Assembly: GCF_019602855.1 (NCBI RefSeq)
Contig: NZ_CP080767.1
Coordinates: forward strand, 496,001 to 560,000
Direction of reading: 5' to 3'
Source of the DNA: Cupriavidus pinatubonensis
GTDB taxonomy: Bacteria > Pseudomonadota > Gammaproteobacteria > Burkholderiales > Burkholderiaceae
DNA: 64,000 bases
The position numbers and the translations under genes are program-made. The notes beneath the pieces are model-generated. The model had not been told where the DNA came from and did not search any database. It saw nothing but the letters and a program-made list of their open reading frames with translations. Each line of letters starts with the position of its first letter. Position 1 is the first letter of the stretch. Shown one piece after another: positions 35,282-43,771 of this stretch.

Positions 35282-36702
35282 GCCTTGCCTCCGTTCAGGG
35301 TGTTGCGGTCTCGCATTAGCGCTTCGATCTCGTCGGCCTTGACCGGCACGCCGCGCGTGATGATCTCGCAGTCGCCGTTCGTGACCACGGCATCGTCCTC
35401 GATGCGGATGCCGATATGCCAGTAGCGCTCGGGCACGTCCTCGGCAGGGCGCACGTAGATGCCGGGTTCGACCGTCACCACCATGCCCGCCTCCAGCGGC
35501 CGCCACGGGCGTTCGCCGTCTGCCGCGGGCGTGGCCGTGCGGTATTCGCCTACGTCATGCACGTCCATGCCGAGCCAGTGGCCGGTGCGGTGCATGTAGA
35601 AGCGGCGATAGCTGCCGCTGGCCAGCACGTCGTCGAGCGTGCCTTCCTTGTTGCGATCGAGCAGGCCGGTGTCGAGCATGCCCTGCGCGAGCACGCGCAC
35701 CGCGGCATCGTGCGGCACGTTGTACGGCACGCCGACGCGCGTCTCGGCAATGGCGGCGTCCTGTGCGGCCAGCACCAGGTCATAAAGTTCGCGCTGGGCC
35801 GGCGAAAAGCGGCCCGATACGGGGAACGTGCGTGTGATATCGGACGCGTAGCCATCGAATTCGCAGCCGGCATCGATCAGGCACAGGTCGCCGTCGCGAA
35901 GTTCGGCGGGGCCCGCGCGGTAGTGCAGCACGCAGGCATTGGGACCCGCCGCGACGATCGAGTTGTAGGCCACGCTCTGCGCGCCGTGGCGGCGGAATTC
36001 GTACAGCAGCTCGGCTTCGAGGTGGTATTCCCGCAGGCCGTGACGCGAGGCCTGCATGGCGCGCACGTGGGCGCCTGCCGAGATTTCGCCGGCGCGGCGC
36101 ATGGTGGCCAGTTCGCCGGTATCCTTGATCAGCCGCATTTCGTCGAGCAGCGTGCGGATGTCGGTCGCAACCGAGGGCGCTGCAACACCCGCGCGGCCCT
36201 GCATGCGCACCGCATCGAGCCAGCGGCGCACCTGCATGTCGGTGCGCGTCGAGGCAGCGAGCGGATACGCGAGCTGCGCGCGATTGGCGAGCAGGCCAGG
36301 CAGGATCGCGTCGATTTCCTCGACCGAATGCGCTTCATCGAAGCCGAAGGTCGCGCGTGCGCCTTCCGGGCCGTAGCGGAAGCCGTCCCAGATCTCGCGT
36401 TCCTCATGCTTGGGGCGGCAGAAAAGGATGCTGCGGTCGGGTTCGGCACCCTGGCCGGCCACCAGCACCAGCACGGACTCGGGCTCGGTGAAGCCGGTCA
36501 GGTAATAGAAATAGCTGTCGTGCCGGTACGGATAGTCGCTGTCGCGGTTGCGCATGGCTTCCGGCGCCGTGGGCAGGATGGCCACGCCACCGCCGCTAGC
36601 GCGCAGGTGCTGCAGCACGCGCGCGCGGCGATCGCGGCAGGCGGACAAGAGGGCTGAATCGGGTGCGGACATAGGATCGCCAACTGTGTAGGGGGAATGC
36701 AT
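35278..36702 (-). CDS. pepP: Xaa-Pro aminopeptidase (aminopeptidase P)
   Basis: 474 residues from the ATG at 36702; ATG at 36672 (MSAPDSALLSACRDRRARV) is an equally good start, 10 residues shorter. An AMP_N domain (RDSDYPYRHDSYFYYLTGF) precedes the pita-bread metallopeptidase: LIDAGCEFDGYASDITRTFP supplies the two aspartate metal ligands, MHRTGHWLGMDVHDVGEY the histidine and VEPGIY one glutamate. It removes N-terminal residues before proline using two Mn ions. It heads the run with the small unknown and the UbiH-type gene. Confidence 0.95.
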   Translation of the reverse strand: MHSPYTVGDPMSAPDSALLSACRDRRARVLQHLRASGGGVAILPTAPEAMRNRDSDYPYRHDSYFYYLTGFTEPESVLVLVAGQGAEPDRSILFCRPKHEEREIWDGFRYGPEGARATFGFDEAHSVEEIDAILPGLLANRAQLAYPLAASTRTDMQVRRWLDAVRMQGRAGVAAPSVATDIRTLLDEMRLIKDTGELATMRRAGEISAGAHVRAMQASRHGLREYHLEAELLYEFRRHGAQSVAYNSIVAAGPNACVLHYRAGPAELRDGDLCLIDAGCEFDGYASDITRTFPVSGRFSPAQRELYDLVLAAQDAAIAETRVGVPYNVPHDAAVRVLAQGMLDTGLLDRNKEGTLDDVLASGSYRRFYMHRTGHWLGMDVHDVGEYRTATPAADGERPWRPLEAGMVVTVEPGIYVRPAEDVPERYWHIGIRIEDDAVVTNGDCEIITRGVPVKADEIEALMRDRNTLNGGKA

Positions 36703-36752
36703 CAGATTCTAACGCCGCCGGCGCGCAGGGCCCGGCGGCGCTGGCAAGCGGC

Positions 36753-37490
36753 TCAGGCGCCGCCTGCGATCGCGGTACCGCGCGAGGCGACAGCGTCGTT
36801 CAGTGCGGCAAGCTGGGCAGGCGTGCCGACGTTTTCCCACAGGCCGTCGAAGCGCTCGCCGCTGGCTGTGCCTGCCGCGATGGCTGCGCGGTAGCTCGGG
36901 GTCATCGCGACCCTGGTGCCAGGGGCGATGTCGGTGAACAGGCGCGTGTCATAGAGGCCGATGTTGCCGAAGGTCAGGCGCTCGGCGTCCGGCGCAGTGT
37001 CCAGTGCAAGCAGGCCGTCGGCTCGCAGCGCGAAGTCGCCTGCCGGGTGGAACGGCGGGTTCGGCACCATCACCAGATGCATGCGCGGCGACGGCAAGCC
37101 GGCCATCTGGCGCGCACGCGGCAACAGCGTGCGGAAGTCGTATTCGCAGAAGATATCGCCGGAAACCGCAAGGAAGATCTCGCCGCGTTCCGGCGCGTGC
37201 GACAGCAGCGGCAAGGCCTTCGCAATGCCGCCGGCGGTCTCGAGCGCGCTGCCTTCGGCAGAGTACGCGATGCGCGCGCCATAGCGGCTGCCATCGCCCA
37301 GCGCCGCCTCGATCTGCTCGCCGAGCCACGCATGGTTGATGACGATGTCGCGCAGGCCCGCGCGCACCAGCGCCTCGATCTTCCAGACGATCAACGGCTT
37401 GCCGCCGACCGGCAGCAGCGGCTTGGGGCAGGTGTCGGTCAGCGGGCGCATGCGGTCGCCGCGGCCCGCGGCAAAGATCATGGCTTTCAA
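36753..37490 (-). CDS. murU: N-acetylmuramate-1-phosphate uridylyltransferase (MurU)
   Basis: 245 residues from a TTG at 37490 that overlaps the azlD stop (TTGA) and gives the expected opening MKAMIFAAGRGDRMRPLTD; an ATG at 37481 is three codons on. The nucleotidyltransferase signature GRGDRMRP and KPLLPVGGKPLI are intact, with VSGDIF as the metal aspartate region. In Pseudomonas MurU turns MurNAc-1-phosphate from AmgK into UDP-MurNAc, bypassing de novo synthesis and thus fosfomycin. The amgK gene lies on the same strand just beyond azlCD, supporting this over a mannose-1-phosphate enzyme. Confidence 0.85.
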   Translation of the reverse strand: MKAMIFAAGRGDRMRPLTDTCPKPLLPVGGKPLIVWKIEALVRAGLRDIVINHAWLGEQIEAALGDGSRYGARIAYSAEGSALETAGGIAKALPLLSHAPERGEIFLAVSGDIFCEYDFRTLLPRARQMAGLPSPRMHLVMVPNPPFHPAGDFALRADGLLALDTAPDAERLTFGNIGLYDTRLFTDIAPGTRVAMTPSYRAAIAAGTASGERFDGLWENVGTPAQLAALNDAVASRGTAIAGGA

Positions 37491-37810
37491 ATCAGGGTCT
37501 CCATGGCGAGCAGGGTAGCCATGCCGCCAATGATGGTCCAGCCGATGCTGCGCGTGCGCGCGGCGATCACGATCGCCACCAGGCCGGCGACCAGCCTTGC
37601 ATTGAACGGGCTCACGTAGAGTTCGCCGCCGCGCATCAGCAGGTCGGGTGCGATCAGCGCGGACAACATGGCTGCGGGCACGAACTGCAGGGCGGTACGG
37701 AACCACGACGGCAGCCGTACGCGGCCTTCCACGGCGATAAACGACAGGCGGATCAGGAACGTAGCCAGCCCCGCGCCAAGGAACACCCAGAGCAAGGTCA
37801 GCGAGCTCAT
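37487..37810 (-). CDS. azlD: AzlD family branched-chain amino acid export subunit
   Basis: 107 residues with three or four membrane helices (LTLLWVFLGAGLATFLIRLSF, ALQFVPAAMLSALIAPDLL, LVAGLVAIVIAAR and GWTIIGGMATLLA). It is the small partner of AzlC in LIV-E-type exporters of branched-chain amino acids and analogues. The ATG overlaps the azlC stop (37807-37810), and its own stop overlaps the murU start, so three genes are translationally linked. Confidence 0.9.
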   Translation of the reverse strand: MSSLTLLWVFLGAGLATFLIRLSFIAVEGRVRLPSWFRTALQFVPAAMLSALIAPDLLMRGGELYVSPFNARLVAGLVAIVIAARTRSIGWTIIGGMATLLAMETLI

Positions 37811-38580
37811 GCCGTCTCCTTGCCGACGGCGGCCTTGCCTGCCGGCCGCTCGCCGGAGGTCTTGCCGCGGCCAAGCAGAAGCATGCCGGCGGCAATGCCG
37901 CCCAGCGCCGCGACCATCAGACCAAGCTTGTGCGGCATGCCGAAGCAGGCCACAGCTAGCGCGGTAGCGACCAGCGCCGCTGCGACCTGTGCGCGGTGCT
38001 TGAGGCCCGGCACGATGATGCCGATGAAAGTCAGCGGCAGGAAAAAATCGAGCGGCCAGTCGCGCGGCACCTGCGCGCCGACCAGCACGCCGGCCAGTGT
38101 CGACACCTGCCAGCTTGCCCACAGCGCGAAGCCGCCGCCGAAGTAATACCAGTGGCGATAGCGCTGGCGCGGCCCGGTATCGGCCAGGCGGTGCGTCATG
38201 GCAGCGAACGCCTCATCGGTCAGCAGATAGGCGATGAGCGCCTTCCAGCGGCGCGGCAGGTGCGCGAGCGTCGGCGCGATCGTGGCCGAGTAGAGCGCAT
38301 GGCGCAGGTTCACCATCGCGACCGTGACCGCGATGATCAGTGCCGGCGTGCCGGCCGACCACAGTTGCGTGAGGATCATCTGCGACGCGCCGCCGAACAC
38401 GATGGCACTCATCGCGCAGGCGAGCCACGCGGGCATGCCGGCGCCGACCGCCAGCACGCCATAGATCAGGCCGAACGGCACCACGCCCAGCAGCATGGGC
38501 GCGAGCGCGCGCATGCCGGCCCACCACTCGCCGGAGCGGGTGATGGTCTCGGAGCTTTCAGGAAGGCCGGTAGGGGGCAC
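37807..38580 (-). CDS. azlC: AzlC family branched-chain amino acid exporter, large subunit
   Basis: About 257 residues if the GTG at 38580 is used, 14 bases after amgK; an ATG at 38514 (MRALAPMLLGVVPFG) gives 235. Longer in-frame starts lie inside amgK and are rejected. Helical segments include LLGVVPFGLIYGVLAVGAGM, WLACAMSAIVFGGASQMILT and PALIIAVTVAMVNLRHALYSA; FGGASQ and NLRHALYSA are family hallmarks. The last 20 residues are polar. With AzlD it exports branched-chain amino acids. Confidence 0.88.
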   Translation of the reverse strand: MPPTGLPESSETITRSGEWWAGMRALAPMLLGVVPFGLIYGVLAVGAGMPAWLACAMSAIVFGGASQMILTQLWSAGTPALIIAVTVAMVNLRHALYSATIAPTLAHLPRRWKALIAYLLTDEAFAAMTHRLADTGPRQRYRHWYYFGGGFALWASWQVSTLAGVLVGAQVPRDWPLDFFLPLTFIGIIVPGLKHRAQVAAALVATALAVACFGMPHKLGLMVAALGGIAAGMLLLGRGKTSGERPAGKAAVGKETA

Positions 38581-38594
38581 TGCTCGGCCCCCGT

Positions 38595-39629
38595 TCAGAA
38601 CGTGTAGCCGGCCGGGCTTGCGGCGCCTTCGAGCGCGTCGAGCAGGCGGATCAGTTTGCGCAGTTCGGTGTAGCGGCCGGCGACCTGGCGCGTGTACTTG
38701 AGCACCAGCGGCAGGTTGGCGAGATAGCCGTCCTTGCCGTCGCGGTGGTACAGGCGCGCGAAGATGCCGAGCACCTTCAGGTGGCGCTGCAGGCCCATCC
38801 ACTCGTAATCGCGGTAAAACTCGCCGAAGTCGGCGTTCACCGGCAGCCCGGCCTTGCGCGCGCGCTCCCAGTAGCGGATCAGCCAGTCGAGCTGCTGCTC
38901 CTCATTCCATTCGATGTAGGCATCGCGCCACAGCGACACCGCGTCGTAGGTGATCGGGCCGATCACGGCGTCCTGAAAGTCGAGTACGCCGGGATTGGCG
39001 CCGCCGGGAAGCACCATCAGGTTGCGCGAGTGGTAGTCGCGGTGCACGTAGACCTGCGGTTGCGCGAGGTTGTTGGCGAGAAGCGTATCCATCACTTCAC
39101 GCAGGTCGGCCTGCTGGGCGTCCGTCAGCGTCGCGCCAACATGCTTGGCGATGTACCACTGCGGAAACAGGTCCAGCTCACGCTGGAGCAGGGCGCGGTC
39201 GTAGGCGGGCAGTTCGCCGGCACGGGTCGCGGCCTGGATACGGACGAGGGAGACCGCCGCGTCGGCATACATGCCGCTGGCGGAGGAGTCGTCGAGCCGC
39301 GACAGATAAGTCTGGCTGCCCAGGTCGGCCAGCAGCAGGAAGCCTTGGTCGAGATCCTGTTCGAGCACCGTCGGCACCGTGACGCCGGCGGCGCCGAACA
39401 GGGCCGCGACATGGACGAACGGCCGGCAGTCTTCATGCGAAGGCGGCGCATCCATCACGATCGCGGTCGGATGCGCGGGGTTGCCGGTGCTCACGCGGAA
39501 GTAGCGCCGGAAGCTCGCGTCGGACGAAGCGGGGGTGCAGGAATCAGGGTCGACGGACCAGTCCGGACCGAGTCCGGACACCCAGGATTTGAGCTGGTCC
39601 AGGCGTGGGTCGTGAAGAAGTGCTGCCAT
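38595..39629 (-). CDS. amgK: N-acetylmuramate/N-acetylglucosamine kinase (AmgK), aminoglycoside phosphotransferase fold
   Basis: 344 residues from the ATG at 39629; the frame upstream runs into the lptD promoter. The kinase-like fold shows the catalytic loop VYVHRDYHSRNLMV and the metal site GVLDFQDAVIGPITYD. It belongs to the APH family but the whole pattern, including QLKSWVSGL and DASFRRYFRV at the N-terminus, is that of AmgK. It phosphorylates MurNAc at the anomeric carbon, feeding MurU. The divergent neighbour is lptD, as in Pseudomonas, which favours AmgK over an antibiotic-resistance enzyme. Confidence 0.85.
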   Translation of the reverse strand: MAALLHDPRLDQLKSWVSGLGPDWSVDPDSCTPASSDASFRRYFRVSTGNPAHPTAIVMDAPPSHEDCRPFVHVAALFGAAGVTVPTVLEQDLDQGFLLLADLGSQTYLSRLDDSSASGMYADAAVSLVRIQAATRAGELPAYDRALLQRELDLFPQWYIAKHVGATLTDAQQADLREVMDTLLANNLAQPQVYVHRDYHSRNLMVLPGGANPGVLDFQDAVIGPITYDAVSLWRDAYIEWNEEQQLDWLIRYWERARKAGLPVNADFGEFYRDYEWMGLQRHLKVLGIFARLYHRDGKDGYLANLPLVLKYTRQVAGRYTELRKLIRLLDALEGAASPAGYTF

Positions 39630-39656
39630 GCCGGAAATGGAGAATTGGTTGCCCCG

Positions 39657-39662
39657 TATAAT
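39657..39662 (+). promoter_or_regulatory. -10 box in the amgK/lptD divergent region
   Basis: A perfect TATAAT at 39657-39662. Read on the other strand, the same site contains TATTAT, so it could serve either direction. No good -35 box is seen. The lptD ATG is 127 bases away and the amgK ATG 28 bases. Confidence 0.35.
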
Positions 39663-39789
39663 ACCCGACCAGACCCGGGCGCCGGGCGGCCCCCGGGAGG
39701 GGCTCACCGTTGCCCCGCAGCCTGTTCCGTGGGGGGCTGGCGGCTAGCAGGCAAGCCGTCGCCGCCGACGTGACTGACAACCCGCTCGC

Positions 39790-42222
39790 ATGACCGAACA
39801 ACGACGATCACCGAACAAACGAGCCAACAAGCCGCCTGCGCTTTCCGGCCTATCCAGCCGCACCGGCCGGCTGCCTGCCAGCGCCCTGCGGCCGCTGGTG
39901 CTGGCCATGGCCGGCCTGTCGGTGGGCGCGCACGCCCAGATGTCCAGTTCGGCGGTGCCAGACATCGATCAGACCGAGTCCGTGGTGGAAACCGCCCCGG
40001 AAGTGCCGTTGGCGCCGCCTGTGTCCGGCGAGCTCGTGCCGCGCCTGGCCGAGCCCGCGAAGACCACCCAGCCTGGGGAAAACCCACCAGCATTCGTGTC
40101 GGGCGACCGGCTCACCGGCTACAACGAGCGTGGCGTAGTGCTCGAAGGCAATGCCGAATTGCGCCGGGGCGGCGCCGTGGTCAAGGGCGACAAGCTGACC
40201 TACGACCAGGACACCGACGAAGCCTTCGCGCATGGCAATGCCCGTGTGTCGCGCGGCGGCGCGCTGGCCGTGGGCCCCGAGGCTCGTATGAAGGTCGAGG
40301 CGAACGAGGGCTACATGCTCTCGCCCGACTACTACTTCCAGCAGACCGGCGGTACGGGCAAGGCCGAACGCATCGATTTCATCGACAAGGACCGCAGTGT
40401 GATCAAGCGGGCCACGTACACGACGTGCTCGCCGGACAACGCCGACTGGTACTTCAGCGCGCGCCAGCTCGACCTGGACAGCGATCGCGAAGTGGGCGTG
40501 GCCTACGGCGGCGTGCTGCATTTCTTCGACGTGCCGATCGCGGGCGCCCCGGTGTTCAGCTTCCCGCTCACCGACGAGCGCCGCAGCGGTTTCCTGTCGC
40601 CGCTGTTCGGCTACGGGTCGAAATCGGGCCTCGACGTCACGCTCCCGTACTACTTCAACATCGCGCCGAACCGTGACCTGACGCTGTATCCGCGCATCAT
40701 GACGTCGCGTGGTTTCATGCTCGGCGGCGACTACCGGTACATCGGCCAGGGATATTCGGGCCGGCTGCGCGCTGAAATCCTGCCGGATGACCGTCAGACG
40801 AATTCGAACCGCTGGTCCTATTCGTTCCAGCATACCCAGAACCTGGCGAAAGGGCTTAACGCTTACCTGAACCTGAACCGCGTATCGGACGACCGGTATC
40901 CGGACGATCTGACGCGTACCGTGGCGCAATCGACGCAGCGGCAGTACATCCAGGAAGGTGGTGTCACCTATAACTGGCAGGACTTCACGGTCCTCGCGCG
41001 CGTACAGAAGTTCCAGACGCTGCTGCCGAGCGGGCCGTCCTACGAGCGCGAGCCGCAGCTCAACGGCAAGTACATCCGCTATGACCTCGGCGGCTTCGAC
41101 GTGCAGGTGGAGGCCGACTACACGCGTTTCCGCATCCCGCTGACCTCGACCGGCTTCCAGCAGCCGCAGGGCGAGCGCATGTTCGTGCAGCCGACCATCA
41201 GCTATCCGATCGTGCGGCCGGGCTGGTACGCGACGCCGAAGGTTATCTTCAACGCCACGCAGTACCAGATGGAGGCGCAAAGCAATACGCCGACGGCGCA
41301 GAACAACTTCTCTCGCACGGTACCGACATTCAGTTTCGATTCGGGCATGACCTTCGAGCGCGACGCGCCGACCATGAGCCGGGTGTTCGGGGTCAACTAC
41401 CTGCAGACGCTCGAGCCGCGGCTGTTCTACGTCTACACGCCGTTCCGCGACCAGAGCCAGTTTCCGCTGTTCGATACCGTGCAGTCGGACTTCGGTTACG
41501 GCCAGATCTTTTCCGAGAACCCGTTCACCGGCTATGACCGGGTGGCCGACAACAATAAGCTGACTGCCGGCCTGACCACGCGTTTGATCGAAGCCGACAC
41601 CGGCATCGAGCGTTTCCGCGGCACCATCGCGCAACGCTACGACTTCAGTGGCCAGCGCGTGCAGATCAACGGCACGCTGACGGATCCGAAGGCCGGGAGC
41701 TCCGACCTGCTGGCCGCCACGACCATTCAGCTGTTCCGTGGTTACTACCTGGATGCAGGCATCCAATACAATCCGGATTCGGAACACATCAACTACTCGA
41801 ACCTGGCGTTCGCGTGGCGTCCGGAGCCGCGCAAGCTGCTCAACGTGGGCTACCGCTACCGGCGGGCCACGTCGGTCACGGACAACACCGCCATCGACCA
41901 GTTCGAGATTTCCGGTCAGTGGCCCATTACCCAGCGCGCCTATGGCATAGGCCGTTTCGCGTTCGACCGCAATGCGAACCAGATGGTCGATGCGCTCGCC
42001 GGCCTGGAATACGCGGCTGACTGCTGGGTGGGCCGCGTGGTCTACCAGCGCTACCGCAATACCACGCAGGGCTATACCGGCCGGATCTTCCTGCAGGTGG
42101 AGTTCCGCGGACTGTCGAAGATCGGCTCGAATCCGCTTGATATCCTGCGCCTGAATGTTCCTGGGTACGAACCTGTCACCGCCAAGCCGGTGCCGACGAC
42201 CCAGTTTGATCACTATGAATGA
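39790..42222 (+). CDS. lptD: LPS-assembly protein LptD
   Basis: 810 residues. A long N-terminal leader (about 49 residues) contains the signal peptide ending VGAHAQ. The periplasmic OstA/LptA-like domain (LTGYNERGVVLEGNAELRRG and repeats) is followed by the large C-terminal beta-barrel (from about residue 245). LptD with LptE puts LPS into the outer leaflet. I count only two cysteines, C213 (TTCSPD) and C745 (ADCWVG); E. coli has four. They can form the one inter-domain disulfide needed. It begins the lptD-surA-pdxA-rsmA run, 9 bases before surA. Confidence 0.96.
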   Translation: MTEQRRSPNKRANKPPALSGLSSRTGRLPASALRPLVLAMAGLSVGAHAQMSSSAVPDIDQTESVVETAPEVPLAPPVSGELVPRLAEPAKTTQPGENPPAFVSGDRLTGYNERGVVLEGNAELRRGGAVVKGDKLTYDQDTDEAFAHGNARVSRGGALAVGPEARMKVEANEGYMLSPDYYFQQTGGTGKAERIDFIDKDRSVIKRATYTTCSPDNADWYFSARQLDLDSDREVGVAYGGVLHFFDVPIAGAPVFSFPLTDERRSGFLSPLFGYGSKSGLDVTLPYYFNIAPNRDLTLYPRIMTSRGFMLGGDYRYIGQGYSGRLRAEILPDDRQTNSNRWSYSFQHTQNLAKGLNAYLNLNRVSDDRYPDDLTRTVAQSTQRQYIQEGGVTYNWQDFTVLARVQKFQTLLPSGPSYEREPQLNGKYIRYDLGGFDVQVEADYTRFRIPLTSTGFQQPQGERMFVQPTISYPIVRPGWYATPKVIFNATQYQMEAQSNTPTAQNNFSRTVPTFSFDSGMTFERDAPTMSRVFGVNYLQTLEPRLFYVYTPFRDQSQFPLFDTVQSDFGYGQIFSENPFTGYDRVADNNKLTAGLTTRLIEADTGIERFRGTIAQRYDFSGQRVQINGTLTDPKAGSSDLLAATTIQLFRGYYLDAGIQYNPDSEHINYSNLAFAWRPEPRKLLNVGYRYRRATSVTDNTAIDQFEISGQWPITQRAYGIGRFAFDRNANQMVDALAGLEYAADCWVGRVVYQRYRNTTQGYTGRIFLQVEFRGLSKIGSNPLDILRLNVPGYEPVTAKPVPTTQFDHYE

Positions 42223-42231
42223 CGGATTACG

Positions 42232-43731
42232 ATGAAACGTCAAGAATTCGCCTTGTTTTCCCTGACCCTGATGTTGTCGCCGTGGCGCCGCGTTCTGCTG
42301 CCGGCCGTGCTCGCGGCCATGGCCGGGCCGGCCCTGGCCCAGCTCAAGGCGCCTTCCCAAGCACCGCGCGCTACAGGCATCTTTGTGCCGCAATCGTCGG
42401 ACGTGGCCGTGCCGTCGAGCCAGCCGCAACTCGGCGTGCCGCAGCCCAGCAGCGGCGGCAAGCGTTCGCAACTCGTCGATGAAGTGGTCGCGGTGGTCAA
42501 CAACAGCGTGATCACGCGCCGCGAACTGCTCGACCGTGCCGACGAAATCGAAGCGCAACTGCGCACCGCCAACCGGCCGGCGCCGCCGCGCGCGGACCTG
42601 CTCGGTGAAGTGCTCGAACGCCTGATCATGGAACGCGTGCAGACCCAGGCCGCGCAGGATGCCGGCATCAAGGTGACTGACCAGGAACTCGACCGCGCAA
42701 TCGAATCCGTCGCACAGCAGAACCGCCTGAGCGCGACAGAACTGCGCCGCCGTGTCGAGGCCAGCGGCATGACGTGGACCAAGTATCGCGACGAACTGCG
42801 CAAGCAGGTGCAGGTGATCCGCCTGCGCGAACGCGAAGTGGATTCAAAGGTACAGGTCTACGACGGCGAAATCGACAACTACCTCGCCGCGCGCGGCGGT
42901 CAGGGCGCGGCGGCCACCGGGCCAACCGAGTTCAATGTGTCCCAGATCCTCGTGCGCGTGCCGGAGAATGCCTCCGATGCGCAGAAGCAGGAACTCAAGA
43001 CCAAGGCCGAGCAACTGCTCAAGCAGGCGCAGGGCGGTGCCGACTTCGCCCAGCTCGCGCAAGCAAATTCCCAGGGGCCCGAAGCGGCGCAGGGCGGTGC
43101 GATAGGCTTCCGCGAGATTGGCCGCCTGCCGGCACTGTTCGCCAACGCCGTGGTCGACCTGCAGCCGGGCGCCGTGGCGCCCGAGGTGGTGGAAAGCGCC
43201 AACGGTTTCCACATCCTGAAGCTGACCGCCAAGCGCGTGGCGCCTGCGTCGACATCGGCTTCCAGTCCTGCCGCGGCTTCCCGCATCACGCAGACTCAGG
43301 TCCGCCACATCCTGATCCGTACGGGCCCGAACATGCCCGAAGCCGAGGCGCGCCGCCAGCTCGGCACCCTGCGTGACCGCATCACGCACGGCGGTGACTT
43401 TGCCGACGCCGCCAAGCGCTTCTCGCAGGACGGCTCGGCGCAGGCCGGCGGCGAACTGGGCTGGGTCTCGCCCGGTGAACTGGTGCCCGAATTCGAGCAG
43501 GCCATGAACCGGCTGCGCCCCGGCGAGATCTCGGAACCGGTGGTCACGCAGTTCGGCGTGCACCTGATCCAGGTAGAGAACCGCCGCGAGACCGAGATGG
43601 CACCAGAGAAGCAGCGCGACTTCGCCCGCGCCGAAATCCGCGAGCAGAAGCTGCGCGCGGCCTATGATGACTGGGTGCGCCAGCTGCGTTCGCAGGCGTA
43701 CGTCGAGTACCGCGTCAACCGACAGCGCTGA
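42232..43731 (+). CDS. surA: Periplasmic chaperone and peptidyl-prolyl isomerase SurA
   Basis: 499 residues. A Sec signal peptide ends near LAAMAGPALAQ; the SurA_N chaperone core starts at LVDEVVAVVNNSVITRRELLDR. Two parvulin domains follow, the first from EFNVSQILVRVPENA to about residue 330 and the second from QVRHILIRTGPNMPEAEA to about 450, and the C-terminal helix closes the core. SurA carries outer membrane proteins, including LptD, across the periplasm. It lies 9 bases after lptD. The N-terminal linker (about 37-80) is Pro/Gln/Ser-rich and longer than in E. coli. Confidence 0.96.
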   Translation: MKRQEFALFSLTLMLSPWRRVLLPAVLAAMAGPALAQLKAPSQAPRATGIFVPQSSDVAVPSSQPQLGVPQPSSGGKRSQLVDEVVAVVNNSVITRRELLDRADEIEAQLRTANRPAPPRADLLGEVLERLIMERVQTQAAQDAGIKVTDQELDRAIESVAQQNRLSATELRRRVEASGMTWTKYRDELRKQVQVIRLREREVDSKVQVYDGEIDNYLAARGGQGAAATGPTEFNVSQILVRVPENASDAQKQELKTKAEQLLKQAQGGADFAQLAQANSQGPEAAQGGAIGFREIGRLPALFANAVVDLQPGAVAPEVVESANGFHILKLTAKRVAPASTSASSPAAASRITQTQVRHILIRTGPNMPEAEARRQLGTLRDRITHGGDFADAAKRFSQDGSAQAGGELGWVSPGELVPEFEQAMNRLRPGEISEPVVTQFGVHLIQVENRRETEMAPEKQRDFARAEIREQKLRAAYDDWVRQLRSQAYVEYRVNRQR

Positions 43732-43771
43732 GGTACCCGCCGCCCCCGCCGCCCCGTAGCACGACCACGAC

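Noticed and set aside
38581-38802. N-terminal extension of azlC
   Set aside because: It overlaps the 3' end of amgK in another frame; its sequence is Arg/Pro-rich.
38595-39629. Aminoglycoside resistance gene
   Set aside because: The APH fold is present, but neighbouring murU and lptD point to the MurNAc kinase AmgK.
39850-42558. 902-residue open frame on the minus strand opposite lptD
   Set aside because: It mirrors lptD/surA codons; the His/Arg/Ala/Val-rich product has no family features. Long antisense frames are expected at this GC content.
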